Assembly: GCA_033782935.1 (NCBI GenBank)
Contig: JAWQEG010000279.1
Span: 706,001-770,000 of the forward strand
Length of the DNA: 64,000 nt
Direction: 5' to 3'
Source: Petrolisthes cinctipes
Lineage: Eukaryota > Arthropoda > Malacostraca > Decapoda > Porcellanidae
Shown here: positions 1 through 14,880 of the stretch, piece after piece
Layout of the letters: the number at the start of each line of letters is the position of its first letter
How positions within the stretch are numbered: position 1 is the first letter of the stretch
Program-made: the position numbers and the translations under genes
Notes under the pieces: generated by a model
The model's database searches: none
Told to the model about the DNA's origin: nothing
The model's input: only the letters and a program-made list of their open reading frames with translations

Positions 1-106
1 GAAATAAACGGGTACAGAAGATGCATACACATATTGACTTTGGGCACCTAAAATATCGATTTTCAGCATGTTTTGTGCCTGTATATTGAAAATACTCTAA
101 CACGGA
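1..106 (+). repeat. Partial satellite monomer at the left edge
   Basis: This is the 3' part of a monomer cut by the window edge, from GAAATAAACGGGTACAG to the last bases before the first complete anchor at 107. It carries the B-type end TGTATATTGAAAATACTC. It shows that the array continues to the left of the window. Confidence 0.9.
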
Positions 107-238
107 GTAGGCATGTACAGATCGCTTCTGGGACCCAAAAATATCGAATTTTCGGGTGTTCTGAACCTGAATTTGAGATATAAACGGGTACAGAAGATGC
201 ATGCACATATCGACTTTGGGCACCTAAAATATTGATTT

Positions 239-1105
239 TCAGCATGTTTTGGGCCTGTATTTTGAAAATACTCTAACACGGAGTAGGCATGTACAGATCG
301 CTTCTGGGACCCAAAAATATCGAATTTTCGGGTGTTTTGAGCCTGAATTTGAGATATAAACGGGTACAGAAGATGCATGCACATACTCTAACTTTGGGCA
401 CCTAAAATATCGATTTTTAGCATGATTTGGGCCCATAAATTTAAAAAATTCTAGCACTAAGTAGGCATGTACAGATCGCTTCTGGGACCCAAGAAATTCG
501 AATTTTCGGGTGTTTTGAGCCTGAATTTTAGATATAAACGGGTACAGAAGATGCATGCACATATCGACTTTGGGCACCCAAAATATCGAATTTGAGCATG
601 TTTTTGGCCTGTATTTTGAAAATACTCTAACACGGAGTAGTCATGTACAGATCGCTTCTGGGATCCAAAAATATCGAATTTTCGAGTGTTTTGAGCCTGA
701 ATTTAAGATATAAACGAGTACAGAAGATGCATGCACATATCGACTTTTGGCACCCAAAATAACGATTTACAGTATGTTCTGGGCTTATATTTTGAAAATA
801 TTCTAGCACTAAGTAGGTATGTACAGATCGCTTCTGGAACCCAAAAATATCGAATTTTCGGGTGTTTTGAGCCTGAATTTGGGATATAAACGGGTACAGA
901 TTATGCATACATATATTGACTTTGGGCACCTAAAATATCGATTTTCATCATGTTTTGGGCCTGTATTTTGAAAATACTCTAACACAGAGTAGGCATGTAC
1001 AGATCGCTTCTGGGACCCAAAAATATCGAATTTTCGGGTGTTTTGAGCCTGAATTTGAGATATAAACGGGTACAGAAGATGCATGCACATATCGACTTTG
1101 GGCAC
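239..1105 (+). repeat. Domain B block duplication, left copy (3343 bp apart)
   Basis: About five monomers whose variant order matches 3582-4448, including the rarer ACAGTATGTTCTGGGCTTAT/CAGCATGTTCTGGGCTTAT class near 770 and 4115 and the CATACATATATTGACTTTGG class near 905 and 4250. The distance is 19 monomers minus 1 bp. Several substitutions separate the two copies. Confidence 0.7.
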
Positions 1106-3581
1106 CTAAAATATCGATTTTTAGCATGATTTTGGCCCATAAATTTAAAAAATTCTAGCACTAAGTAGGCATGTACAGATCGCTTCTGGGACCCCAAAAT
1201 ATCGAGTTTTCGGGTGTTTTGAGCCTGAATTTGGGATATAAACGGGTACAGAAGATGCATACACATATCGACATTTGGCACCCAAAATATCGATTTTGAG
1301 CATGTTTTGGGCCTACATTTTGAAAATATTCTAGCACTGAGAAGGCATGTGCACTCTGCTTCTGAAACCCAAAAATATCGAATTTTAAAGTGTTTTAAAC
1401 CTGAATTTGGGATGTAAACGGGTACAGAAGATGCATGCACATATCGACTTTGGACACCTAAAATATCGATTTTTAGCATGTTTTTGTCGTATATTTTGAA
1501 AACATTCTAGCACTGAGTAGGCATGTACAGATCGCTTCTGGGACCCAAAAATATTGAATTTTCGGGTGTTTTGAGCCTGAATTTGAGATATAAACGGGTA
1601 CTGAAGATGCATGCACATATCGACTTTGGGCACCTAAAATATCGATTTTGAGCATGTTTTGGGCCTGTATTATGAAAATACTCTAATACGGAGAAGGCAT
1701 GTACAGATCGCATCTTGGACACAAAGATATCGAATTTTCGTGTGTTTTGAGCCTGAATTTGAGATATAAAAGGGTACAGAAGATGCAAGCACAAATCGAC
1801 TTTGGGCACCTAAAATATCGATTTCTAGCATGTTTTGAGCGTATATCTTCAATATATTTAAGCACTGAGTAGGCATGTACAGATCGCTTCTGGGACCCAA
1901 AAATATCGAATTTTCTGGTGTTTTGAGCCTGAATTTGAGATATAAACGGGTACAAAAGATGCATGCACATATCGACTTTGGACACCTAAAATATCGATTT
2001 TTTGAATGTTTTGGCCCCATAACTTCAATATATTTTAGCACTCAGTAGGTATGTACAGATCGCTTCTGGGACCCAAAAATATCGATTTTTCGGGTGTTTT
2101 GAGCCTGAATTTGGGAAATAAACGGGTACAGAAGATGCATACACATATTGACTCTGGGCACCTAAAATATCGATTTTCAGCATGTTTTGAGCCTATATTT
2201 TGAAAACATTCTAGCACTGAGTAGGTATGTACAGATTGCTTTTGGGACCAAAAAATATTGATTTTTGGGTGTTTTGAGCCTGAATTTGAGATATAAACGG
2301 TTACTGAAGATGCATGCACATATCGACCTTTTACACCTAAAATATCGATTTTGAGCATGTTTTGGGTCTGTATCTTGAAAACATTCTAGCAAGGAGTAGG
2401 CATGTACAGATCGCTTCTGGGACCCAAAAATATCGAATTTTCGGGTTTTTTGAGCCTGAATTTGAGATATAAATGGGTACAGAAGATGCATACCCATATT
2501 GACTTTAGGCATCTAAAATATCGATTTTCAGCATGTTTTGGGCCCATATCTTGAAAATATTCTAGCACTAAGTAGGCATGTACAGATCGCTTCTGGGACC
2601 CCAAAAAATCTATTTTTCGGGTGTTTTGAGCCTGAATTTGGGATATAAACGGGTTCAGAAGATGCATACACATATTGTCTTTGGGCAACTAAAATATCGA
2701 TTTTCAGCATGTTTTGGGCCTGTATATTGAAAATACTCTACCACGGAGAAGGCATGTACAGATTGCTTCTGGGACCCAAAAATATCGAATTTTCGGGTGT
2801 TTTGAGCCTGAATTTGAGATATAAACGGGTACAGAAGATGCATGCACATATCGACTTTGGGCACCCAAAATATCGATTTTGAGCATGTTTTTGGCCTGTA
2901 TTTTGAAAATACTCTAACACGGAGTAGTCATGTACAGATCGCTTCTGGGACCCAAAAATATCGAATTTTCGAGTGTTTTGAGCCTGAATTTAAGATATAA
3001 ACGGGTACAGAAGATGCATGCACATATCGACTTTGGGCACACAAAATATCGATTTTGAGCATGTTTTGGGCCTACATTTTGAAAATATTCTAGCACTGAG
3101 AAGGCATGTGCACACTGTTTCTGGAACCCAAAAATATCGAATTTTAAAGTGTTTTAAACCTGAATTTGGGATGTAAACGGGTACAGAAGATGCATGCACA
3201 TATCGACTTTGGACACCTAAAATATCGATTTTTAGCATGTTTTAAGCCTATATTTTGAAAATATTCTAGCACTGAGTAGGCATGTACAGATCGCTTCTGG
3301 AACCCAAAAATATCGAATTTTCGAGTGTTTTGAACCTGAATTTGGGAAATAAACGGGTAAAGAAGATGCATGCACATATCGACTTTGGGCACCTAAAATA
3401 TCGATTTTGAGCATGTTTTGGGCCTGTATTATGAAAATACTCTAACACGGAGTAGGCATGTACAGATCGCTTCTTGGACACAAAGATATCGAATTTTCGT
3501 GTGTTTTGAGCCTGAATTTGAGATATAAACGGGTACTGAAGATGCAAGCACATATCGACTTTGGGCACCTAAAATATCAAT

Positions 3582-4448
3582 TTCTAGCATGTTTTGGGCG
3601 TATATCTTGAAAATATTCTAGCACTGAGTTGGCATATATAGATCGCTTCTGGGACCCAAAAATATCGAATTTTCAAGTGTTTTGAGCCTGAATTTGGGAT
3701 ATAAACGGGTACAGAAGATGAATACACATATTGACTTTGGGCACCTAAAATATTGATTTCCAGCATGTTTTGGGCCTGTATTTTGAAAATACTCTAACAC
3801 GGAGTAGGCATGTACAGATCGCTTCTGGGACCCAAAAATTTCGAATTTTCGGGTGTTTTGAGCCTGAATTTGAGATATAAACGGGTACAGAAGATGCATG
3901 CACATATCGACTTTGGGCACCCAAAATATCGATTTTGAGCATGTTTTTGGCCTGTATTTTGAAAATACTCTAACACGGAGTAGTCATGTGCAGATCGCTT
4001 CTGGGACACAAAAAAATCGAATTTTCGAGTGTTTTGAGCCTGAATTTAAGATATAAACGGGTACAGAAGATGCATGCACATATCGACTTTTGGCACCCAA
4101 AATATCGATTTTCAGCATGTTCTGGGCTTATATTTTGAAAATATTCTAGCACTAAGTAGGTATGTACAGATCGCTTCTGGAACCCAAAAATATCGAATTT
4201 TCGGGTGTTTTGAGCCTGAATTTGGGATATAAACGGGTACAGATGATGCATACATATATTGACTTTGGGCACCTAAAATATCGATTTTCATCATGTTTTT
4301 GGCCTGTATTTTGAAAATACTCTAACACAGAGTAGGCATGTACAGATCTCTTCTGGGACCCAAAAATATCGAATTTTCGGGTGTTTTGAGCCTGAATTCG
4401 AGATATAAACGGGTACAGAAGATTCATGCACATATCGACTTTAGACAC
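3582..4448 (+). repeat. Domain B block duplication, right copy
   Basis: This is the partner of 239-1105 at a distance of 3343 bp. The part around 4112-4270 also resembles 7279-7440 (3167 bp, 18 monomers further on), so the same block exists three times in this domain. Confidence 0.7.
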
Positions 4449-7400
4449 CTAAAATATCGATTTTAAGCATGTTTTGAGCCTATATTTTGAAAACATTCTA
4501 GCACTGAGTAGGTATGTACAGATCGCTTCTGGGACCAAAAAATATCGATTTTAGGGTGTTTTGAGCTTGAATTTGAGATATAAACGGTTACTGAAGATGC
4601 ATGCACATATCGACCTTTTACACCTAAAATATCGATTTTGAGCATGTTTTGGGTCTGTATCTTGAAAACATTCTAGCAAGGAGTAGGCATGTACAGATCG
4701 CTTCTGGGACCCAAAAATATCGAATTTTCGGGTTTTTTGAGCCTGAATTTGAGATATAAACGGGTACAGAAGATGCATGCACATATTGACTTTTGGCACC
4801 TAAAATATCGATTTTTAGCATGTTTTGGGCCCAGATTTTAAAAAATTCTAGCACTGAGTAGGCATGTACAGATTGCTTCTGGGACCCAAAAATATCGAAT
4901 TTTCGGGTGTTTTGAGCCTGAATTTGAGATATAAACGGGTACAGATGATGCATGCACATATCGACTTTGGAAACATTAAATATCGATTTTTAGCATGTTT
5001 TTTACCTATTTTTTGAAAACATTCTAGCACAGAGTAGGCATGTGCAGATCGCTTCTGGGACCCAAAAATGTTGAATTTTCGGGTGTTTTGAGCCTAAATT
5101 TGAGATATAAACGGGTACTGAAGATGCATGCACATATTGACTTTTTGCACCTAAAATATCGATTTTGAGCATGTTTTGGGCCTGTATTTTGAAAATACTC
5201 TAACATGGAGTAGGCATGTACAGATCGCTTCTGGTACACAAAAATATCGAAATTTCGAGTGTTTTGAGCCTGAATTTGGGAAATAAACGGGTACAGAAGA
5301 TGCATACACATATTAACTTTGGGCACCTAAAATATCGATTTTGAGCATGTTTTGGGCCTACATTTTGAAAATATTCTAGCACTGAGAAGGCATCTGCAGA
5401 CTGCTTCTGGAACCCTAAAATATCGAATTTTAAAGTGTTTTAAACCTGAATTTGGGATGTAAACGGGTACAGAAGATGCATTCACATATCGACTTTGGAC
5501 ACCTAAAATATCGATTTTTAGCATGTTTTGAGCCTATATTTTGAAAATATTCTAGCACTGAGTAGGCATGTACAGATCGCTTCTGGGACCCAAAAATATC
5601 GAATTTTAGAGTGTTTTGAACCTGAATTTGGGATATAAACGGGTAAAGAAGATGCATGCACATATTGACTTTGGGCACCTAAAATATCGATTTTGAGCAT
5701 AATTTGAGCCTGTATTTTGAAAATACTCTAACACGGAGTAGGCATGTACAAATCGCTTCTGGGACCCAAAAATATCGAATTTTCGGGTGTTTTGAGCCTG
5801 AATTTGAGATATAAACGGGTACAGAAGATGCATGCACATATCGACTTTGGGCACCTAAAATATCGATTTTTAGCATGTTTTAGGCGTATATTTTGAAAAC
5901 ATTCTAGCACTGAGTAAACATGTACAGATCGCTTCTATGACCCAAAAATATCGAATTTTCGAGTGTTTTAAACCTGAATTTGGGATGTAAACGGGTACAG
6001 AAGATGCATTCACATATCGACTTTGGGCACCCAAAATATCGATTTTTAAGCATGTTTTGGGCCTGTATTTTGAAAATACTCTATCACGGAGTAGGTATGT
6101 ACAGATCGCTTCTGTTACACAAAAATATCGAATTTTCGGGTATTTTAAGCCTGAATTTGGGAAATAAACGGGTACAGAAGATGCATGCACATATCGAATT
6201 TGGGCACCTAAAATATCGATTTTCAGCATGTTTTGGGCCTGTATATTGAAAATACTCTAACACGGAGTAGGCATGTACAGATCGCTTCTGAGACCCAAAA
6301 ATATCGAATTTTCGGGAGTTTTGAGCCTGAATTTGAGATATAAACGGGTACAGAAGAAGCATGCAAATATCGACTTTGGGCACACAAAATATCGATTTTG
6401 AGTATGTTTTGGGCCTACATCTTGAAAATATTCTAGCACTGAGAAGGCATGTGCAGACTGCTTCTGGAACCCAAAATTATCGAATTTTAGAGTGTTTTGA
6501 GCCTGAATTTAAGATATAAACGGGTACAGAAGATGCATACATATATAGACTTTGGGCACCTAAAATATCGATTTTCAGCATGTTTTGGGCCTGTATTTTG
6601 AAAATACTCTAACACAGAGTAGGCATGTACAGATCGCTTTTGGGACCCAAAAACATCGATTTTTCGGGTGTTTTGAGCCTGAATTTGAAATATAAACGAG
6701 TACAGAAAATGCATGCACATATCGACTTTAGACACCTAAAATATCGATTTTAAGCATGTTTTGGGTCTGTATCTTGAAAACATTCCAGCAAGGAGTAGGC
6801 ATGTACACATCGATTCTGGGACCCAAAAATATCGAATTTTCGGGTGTTTTGAGCCTGAATTTGAGATATAAACGGGTACAGAAGATGCATGCACATATCG
6901 ACTTTGGACACCTAAAATATCGATTTTTAGCATGTTTTGAGCCTATATTTTGAAAACATTCTAACATTGAGTAGGCATGTACAGATCGCTTCTGGGACCA
7001 AAAAATATCGAATTTTCTGATGTTTTGAGCCTGAATTTGGGATATAAACGGGTACAGAAGATGCATGCACATATCGACTTTAGGCACCTAAAATATCGAT
7101 TTCTAGCATGTTTTGAGCCAGTATTTTGTAAATACTCTAACACGGAGTAGGCATGTACAGGTCGCTTCTGGTACCCAAAATTATCGAATTTTAGAGTGTT
7201 TTGAGCCTGAATTTAAGATATAAACGGGTACAGAAGATGCATGCACATATCGACTTTTGGCACCCAAAATATCGACTTTTAGCATGTTCTGGGCCTATAT
7301 TTTGAAAATATTCTAGCACTGAGTAGGTATGTACAGATTGCTTCTGGAACCCAAAAATATCGAATTTTCGGGGGTTTTGAGCCTGAATTTGAGATATAAA

Positions 7401-8200
7401 CGGGTACAGATGATGCATACATATATTGACTTTGGGCACCTAAAATATCGATTTTCAGCATGTTTTGGGCCTGTATTTTGAAAATACTCTAACACAGAGT
7501 AGGCATGTACAGATCGCTTCTGGGACCCAAAAATATCGAATTTACGGGTGTTTTGAGCCTGAATTTGAGATATAAACGAGTAGAGAAGATGCATGCACAT
7601 ATCGACTTTAAACACCTAAAATATCGATTTAGAGCATGTTTTGGGTCTGTATCTTGAAAACATTCCAGCAAGGAGTAGGCATGTACACATCGCTTCTGGG
7701 ACCCAAAAATATCGAATTTTCGGGTGTTTTGAGGCTGAATTTGAGAAATAAACGGGTACAGAAGATGCATCAACATATCGACTTAAGACACTTAAAATAT
7801 CGATTTTTAGCATGTTTTGAGCCTATATTTAGAAAATATTCTAGCACTAAGTAGGCATGTACAGATCGCTTCTGGGACCCAAAAATATCGAATTTTCGGG
7901 TGATTTGAGCATGAATTTGGGATATAAACGGATACAGAAGATGCATACACATATCGACTTTGTGCACCTAAAATATCGATTTTCAGCATGTTTTGGGCCT
8001 GTATTTTGAAAATACTCTAACAGGGAGTAGGCATGTACAGATCGCTTCTGGGACCCAAAAATATCGAATTTTCGGGTATTTTGAGCCTGAATTTTAAATA
8101 TAAACGAATACAGAAGATGCATGAACATATCGACTTTAGACACTTAAAATATTGAATTTTTAATGTTTTGAGCCTATATTTAGAAAATATTCTAGCACTA

Positions 8201-11200
8201 AGTAGGCGTGTACAGATCGCTTCTGGGACCCAAAAATATCGATTTTTCGGGTGTTTTGAGCCTAAATTTGAGATATAAACAGGTACAAAAGATGAATGCA
8301 CATATCGACTTTGGGCACCCAAAATATCGATTTTTAACACGTTTTGGGCCTATATTTAGAAAATATTCTAGCACTACGTAGGCATGTTCAGATCGCTTCT
8401 GGGACCCAAAAATATCGAATTTTTGGGTGATTTGAGCCTGAATTTTAAATATAAACGGGTACAGAAGATGCATACACATATCGACTTTAGACACTTAAAA
8501 TATCGATTTTTTAATGTTTTGGGCCTATTTTTTGAAAACATTCCAGCACTGAGTAGGCATGTACAGATCGCTTCAGGGAACGGAAAGTTTTGAATTTTAG
8601 GGTGTTTTGAGCCTGAATTTGAGATATAAACGGGTACAGAAAATGCATGCACATATCGACTTTGGACACCTAAAATATCGATTTGTAGCATGTTTTGAGC
8701 CTATATTTTGAAAACATTCTAGCACTGAGTAGGCATGTACAGATCGCTTCTGGGACCCCAAAATATTGATTTTCTGGTTTTTTGAGCCTGAATTTGGGAT
8801 ATAAACGGGTACTTTAGATGCATGCACATATCGACTTTAGACACTTAAAATATCGATTTTTAGCATGTTTTGAGCCTATATTTTGAAAATATTCCAGCAC
8901 TGAGTAGGCATGGACAGATCGCTTCTGGGACCCAAAAATATCGAATTTTCGGGTGTTTTTAGCCTGATTTTGAGATATAAACGGGTACAGAAGATGCATG
9001 AACATATCGACTTTGTACACCCAAAATATCGATTTTGAGCATGTTTTAGGCCTACATTTTGAAAATATTCTAGCACTGAGTAGGCATGTACAGATCGCTT
9101 CAGGAACCCAAAAATATCGATTTTTAGAGTGTTTTAAACCTGAATTTGGGATGTAAACGTGTACAGAAGATGCTTCCACATATCGACTTTGGACACCTAA
9201 AATATAGATTTTTAGCATTTTTTGTGCCAATATTTTGAATATATTCTAGCACTGAGTATGCATGTACAGATCGATTCTGGGACCCAAAAATATTGAATTT
9301 ACGAGTGTTTTGAGCCTGAATTTGAGATATAAACGTGTACTGAAGATGCATGCACATTTCGCCTTTTTGCACCTAAAATATCGATTTTGAACATGTTTTG
9401 GGTCTGTATCTTGAAAACATTCTAGCAAGGAGTAGGCATGTACAGATCGCTTCTGGGACCCAAAAATATCGAATTTTCGAGTGTTTTAAACCTGAATTTA
9501 GGATGTAAATGGGTACAGAAGATGCATGCACATATCGACTTTGGGCACCCAAAATATCGATTTTTAACACGTTTTGGGCCTATATTCAGAAAATATTCTA
9601 GCACTAAGTAGGCATTTACAGATCGCTTCTGGGACCCAAAAATATCGAATTTTCGGGTGATTTGAGCCTGAATTTGGCATATAAACGGATACAGAAGATC
9701 CATGCACATATCGACTTTGGACACCTAAAATATCGATTTTTAGCATGTTTTGTGCCAATATTTTGAAAATATTCCAGCACTGAGTAGGCATGTACAGATC
9801 GCTTCTGGGACCCAAAAATATTGAATTTACGAGTGTTTTGAGCCTGAATTTGAGATATAAACGGGTACTGAAGATGCATGCACATATCGCCTTTTTGCAC
9901 CTAAAATATCGATTTTGAACATGTTTTCGGTCTGTATCTTGAAAACATTCTAGCAAGGAGTAGGCATGTACAGATCGCTTCTGGGACCCAAAAATATCGA
10001 ATTTTCGAGTGTTTTAAACCTGAATTTGGGATGTAAACGGGTACAGAATATGCATGCACATATCGACTTTGGGCACCCAAAATATCGATTTTTAGCACGT
10101 TTTGGGCCTATATTGTGAAAATATTTTAGCACTAAGTAGGCATGTACAGATCGCTTCTGGGACCCAAAAATATCGAATTTTCGGGTGTTTTGAGCATCAA
10201 TTTGGGATATAAACGGATACAGAAGATGCATACACATATCGACTTTGTGCACCTAAAATATCGATTTTCAGCATGTTTTGGGCCTGTATTTTGAAAATAC
10301 TCTAACAGGGAGTAGGCATGTACAGATCGCTTCTGGGACCCAAAAATATCGAATTTTCGGGTGTTTTGAGCCTGAATTTGAGATATAAACGGGTACAGAA
10401 GATGCATGAACATATCGAATTTAGACACTTAAAATATCGATTTTTTAATGTTTTGAGCCTATATTTTGAAAACATTCCAGCACTGAGTAGGCATGTACAG
10501 ATCGCTTCAGGGAACGGAAAATTTTGAATTTTCGGGTGTTTTGAGCCTGAATTTGAGATATAAACGGGTACAGAAGATGCATGCACATATCTACTTTAGG
10601 CACCTAAAATATCTATTTTTAGCATGTTTTGAGCCTATATTGTGAAAACATTCTAGCACTGAGTAGGCATGCACAGATCGCTTCTGGGACCCAAAAATAT
10701 CGAATTTTCGGGTGTTTTGAGCCTGAATTTGAGATATAAACGGGTACTGAAGATGGATGCACATATCGACTTTGGACACCTAAAATATCGATTTTTAGCA
10801 TGTTTTGAGCCTATATTTTGAAAACATTCCAGCACTGAGTAGGCATGTACAGATCGCTTCTGGGACCCAAAAATATTGAATTTTCGGGTGTTTGAACCTG
10901 AATTTGAGATATAAATGGGTACTGAAGATGCATGCACATATCGACTTTGGGCACCCAAAATATCGATTTTTAGCGCGTTTTGGGCCTATATTGTGAAAAT
11001 ATTATAGCACTAAGTAGGCATGTACAGATCGCTTCTGGGACCAAAAAATATCGAATTTTTGGGTATTTTGACCCTTAATTTGGGATATAAACGGATACAG
11101 AAGATGCATGCACATATCGACTTTGCGCACCCAAAATATCGATTTTTAGCACGTTTTGGGCCTATATTTTGAAAATATTATAGCACTAAGTAGGCATGTA

Positions 11201-11540
11201 CAGATCGCTTCTGGGACCCAAAAATATCGAATTTTCGTGGGTTTTGAGCCTGAATTTGTGATATAAACGGGTACAGAAGATGCATGAACATATCGACTTT
11301 AGACACTAAAAATATCGATTATTATCATGTTTTGAGCCTATATTTTGAAAACATTCCAGCACTAAGTAGGCATGTACAGATCGCTTCTGGGAACGAAAAA
11401 TATTGAATTTTTGGGTGTTTTGAGCCTGAATTTGAGATATAAACGGGTACTGAAGAATCATGCACATATCGACTTCTTGCACCTAAAATATCGATTTTGA
11501 GCATGTTTTGGGTCTGTATCTTGAATACATTCCAGCAAGG
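8201..11540 (+). repeat. HOR-A copy 1, 19 monomers, 3340 bp
   Basis: This is the first of two nearly identical higher-order units. It begins at AGTAGGCGTGTACAGATCGC, an anchor variant with GCGTG in place of GCATG that marks the HOR border. The sequence before it (TCTAGCACTA) differs from that before copy 2 (TCCAGCAAGG), so the left edge of the homogenised block is sharp at about 8200. The length is 19 x 176 minus 4. Contributing 1-bp losses are visible in TTTTTTAATG monomers near 8505 and 10440 and in GTGTTTGAACCTG near 10890. Compared by eye with copy 2, I found two differences, at 9928 (C versus G at 13268) and 11238 (T versus G at 14578). Confidence 0.92.
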
Positions 11541-14500
11541 AGTAGGCGTGTACAGATCGCTTCTGGGACCCAAAAATATCGATTTTTCGGGTGTTTTGAG
11601 CCTAAATTTGAGATATAAACAGGTACAAAAGATGAATGCACATATCGACTTTGGGCACCCAAAATATCGATTTTTAACACGTTTTGGGCCTATATTTAGA
11701 AAATATTCTAGCACTACGTAGGCATGTTCAGATCGCTTCTGGGACCCAAAAATATCGAATTTTTGGGTGATTTGAGCCTGAATTTTAAATATAAACGGGT
11801 ACAGAAGATGCATACACATATCGACTTTAGACACTTAAAATATCGATTTTTTAATGTTTTGGGCCTATTTTTTGAAAACATTCCAGCACTGAGTAGGCAT
11901 GTACAGATCGCTTCAGGGAACGGAAAGTTTTGAATTTTAGGGTGTTTTGAGCCTGAATTTGAGATATAAACGGGTACAGAAAATGCATGCACATATCGAC
12001 TTTGGACACCTAAAATATCGATTTGTAGCATGTTTTGAGCCTATATTTTGAAAACATTCTAGCACTGAGTAGGCATGTACAGATCGCTTCTGGGACCCCA
12101 AAATATTGATTTTCTGGTTTTTTGAGCCTGAATTTGGGATATAAACGGGTACTTTAGATGCATGCACATATCGACTTTAGACACTTAAAATATCGATTTT
12201 TAGCATGTTTTGAGCCTATATTTTGAAAATATTCCAGCACTGAGTAGGCATGGACAGATCGCTTCTGGGACCCAAAAATATCGAATTTTCGGGTGTTTTT
12301 AGCCTGATTTTGAGATATAAACGGGTACAGAAGATGCATGAACATATCGACTTTGTACACCCAAAATATCGATTTTGAGCATGTTTTAGGCCTACATTTT
12401 GAAAATATTCTAGCACTGAGTAGGCATGTACAGATCGCTTCAGGAACCCAAAAATATCGATTTTTAGAGTGTTTTAAACCTGAATTTGGGATGTAAACGT
12501 GTACAGAAGATGCTTCCACATATCGACTTTGGACACCTAAAATATAGATTTTTAGCATTTTTTGTGCCAATATTTTGAATATATTCTAGCACTGAGTATG
12601 CATGTACAGATCGATTCTGGGACCCAAAAATATTGAATTTACGAGTGTTTTGAGCCTGAATTTGAGATATAAACGTGTACTGAAGATGCATGCACATTTC
12701 GCCTTTTTGCACCTAAAATATCGATTTTGAACATGTTTTGGGTCTGTATCTTGAAAACATTCTAGCAAGGAGTAGGCATGTACAGATCGCTTCTGGGACC
12801 CAAAAATATCGAATTTTCGAGTGTTTTAAACCTGAATTTAGGATGTAAATGGGTACAGAAGATGCATGCACATATCGACTTTGGGCACCCAAAATATCGA
12901 TTTTTAACACGTTTTGGGCCTATATTCAGAAAATATTCTAGCACTAAGTAGGCATTTACAGATCGCTTCTGGGACCCAAAAATATCGAATTTTCGGGTGA
13001 TTTGAGCCTGAATTTGGCATATAAACGGATACAGAAGATCCATGCACATATCGACTTTGGACACCTAAAATATCGATTTTTAGCATGTTTTGTGCCAATA
13101 TTTTGAAAATATTCCAGCACTGAGTAGGCATGTACAGATCGCTTCTGGGACCCAAAAATATTGAATTTACGAGTGTTTTGAGCCTGAATTTGAGATATAA
13201 ACGGGTACTGAAGATGCATGCACATATCGCCTTTTTGCACCTAAAATATCGATTTTGAACATGTTTTGGGTCTGTATCTTGAAAACATTCTAGCAAGGAG
13301 TAGGCATGTACAGATCGCTTCTGGGACCCAAAAATATCGAATTTTCGAGTGTTTTAAACCTGAATTTGGGATGTAAACGGGTACAGAATATGCATGCACA
13401 TATCGACTTTGGGCACCCAAAATATCGATTTTTAGCACGTTTTGGGCCTATATTGTGAAAATATTTTAGCACTAAGTAGGCATGTACAGATCGCTTCTGG
13501 GACCCAAAAATATCGAATTTTCGGGTGTTTTGAGCATCAATTTGGGATATAAACGGATACAGAAGATGCATACACATATCGACTTTGTGCACCTAAAATA
13601 TCGATTTTCAGCATGTTTTGGGCCTGTATTTTGAAAATACTCTAACAGGGAGTAGGCATGTACAGATCGCTTCTGGGACCCAAAAATATCGAATTTTCGG
13701 GTGTTTTGAGCCTGAATTTGAGATATAAACGGGTACAGAAGATGCATGAACATATCGAATTTAGACACTTAAAATATCGATTTTTTAATGTTTTGAGCCT
13801 ATATTTTGAAAACATTCCAGCACTGAGTAGGCATGTACAGATCGCTTCAGGGAACGGAAAATTTTGAATTTTCGGGTGTTTTGAGCCTGAATTTGAGATA
13901 TAAACGGGTACAGAAGATGCATGCACATATCTACTTTAGGCACCTAAAATATCTATTTTTAGCATGTTTTGAGCCTATATTGTGAAAACATTCTAGCACT
14001 GAGTAGGCATGCACAGATCGCTTCTGGGACCCAAAAATATCGAATTTTCGGGTGTTTTGAGCCTGAATTTGAGATATAAACGGGTACTGAAGATGGATGC
14101 ACATATCGACTTTGGACACCTAAAATATCGATTTTTAGCATGTTTTGAGCCTATATTTTGAAAACATTCCAGCACTGAGTAGGCATGTACAGATCGCTTC
14201 TGGGACCCAAAAATATTGAATTTTCGGGTGTTTGAACCTGAATTTGAGATATAAATGGGTACTGAAGATGCATGCACATATCGACTTTGGGCACCCAAAA
14301 TATCGATTTTTAGCGCGTTTTGGGCCTATATTGTGAAAATATTATAGCACTAAGTAGGCATGTACAGATCGCTTCTGGGACCAAAAAATATCGAATTTTT
14401 GGGTATTTTGACCCTTAATTTGGGATATAAACGGATACAGAAGATGCATGCACATATCGACTTTGCGCACCCAAAATATCGATTTTTAGCACGTTTTGGG

Positions 14501-14880
14501 CCTATATTTTGAAAATATTATAGCACTAAGTAGGCATGTACAGATCGCTTCTGGGACCCAAAAATATCGAATTTTCGGGGGTTTTGAGCCTGAATTTGTG
14601 ATATAAACGGGTACAGAAGATGCATGAACATATCGACTTTAGACACTAAAAATATCGATTATTATCATGTTTTGAGCCTATATTTTGAAAACATTCCAGC
14701 ACTAAGTAGGCATGTACAGATCGCTTCTGGGAACGAAAAATATTGAATTTTTGGGTGTTTTGAGCCTGAATTTGAGATATAAACGGGTACTGAAGAATCA
14801 TGCACATATCGACTTCTTGCACCTAAAATATCGATTTTGAGCATGTTTTGGGTCTGTATCTTGAATACATTCCAGCAAGG
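11541..14880 (+). repeat. HOR-A copy 2, 19 monomers, 3340 bp
   Basis: This is a full second copy of 8201-11540, offset by exactly 3340 bp, starting again at AGTAGGCGTG and ending before the next such anchor at 14881. Only two differences from copy 1 were found by eye, so about 99.9% identity. It must have arisen by very recent unequal exchange or amplification. Confidence 0.92.

Larger units (their letters stand above)
1..8200 (+). repeat. Domain B: diverged satellite monomers with old HOR traces
   Basis: About 46 monomers, many ending GGGCCTGTATTTTGAAAATA then CTCTAACACGGAG. Similar blocks recur at about 10 monomers (1759 bp: near 1310-1630 and 3069-3392), 13 monomers (about 2286 bp: near 2914-3678 and 5200-5964), 18 monomers (3167 bp: near 4112 and 7279) and 19 monomers (3343 bp: 239-1105 and 3582-4448). 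Copies differ at several bases per monomer, so this homogenisation is older than that of the next domain. The variant GTGTTCTGAACCTG near 155 links this domain to sequence beyond 46 kb. No gene is seen. Confidence 0.8.

Noticed and set aside
8384..8593. Recurring 69-codon plus-strand frames (also near 10318, 11724, 13658 and others) as a conserved small gene family
   Set aside because: They mark the same HOR monomer class with the GGGAACGGAAA variant. Their spacing follows the HOR, and they start and end inside monomers.
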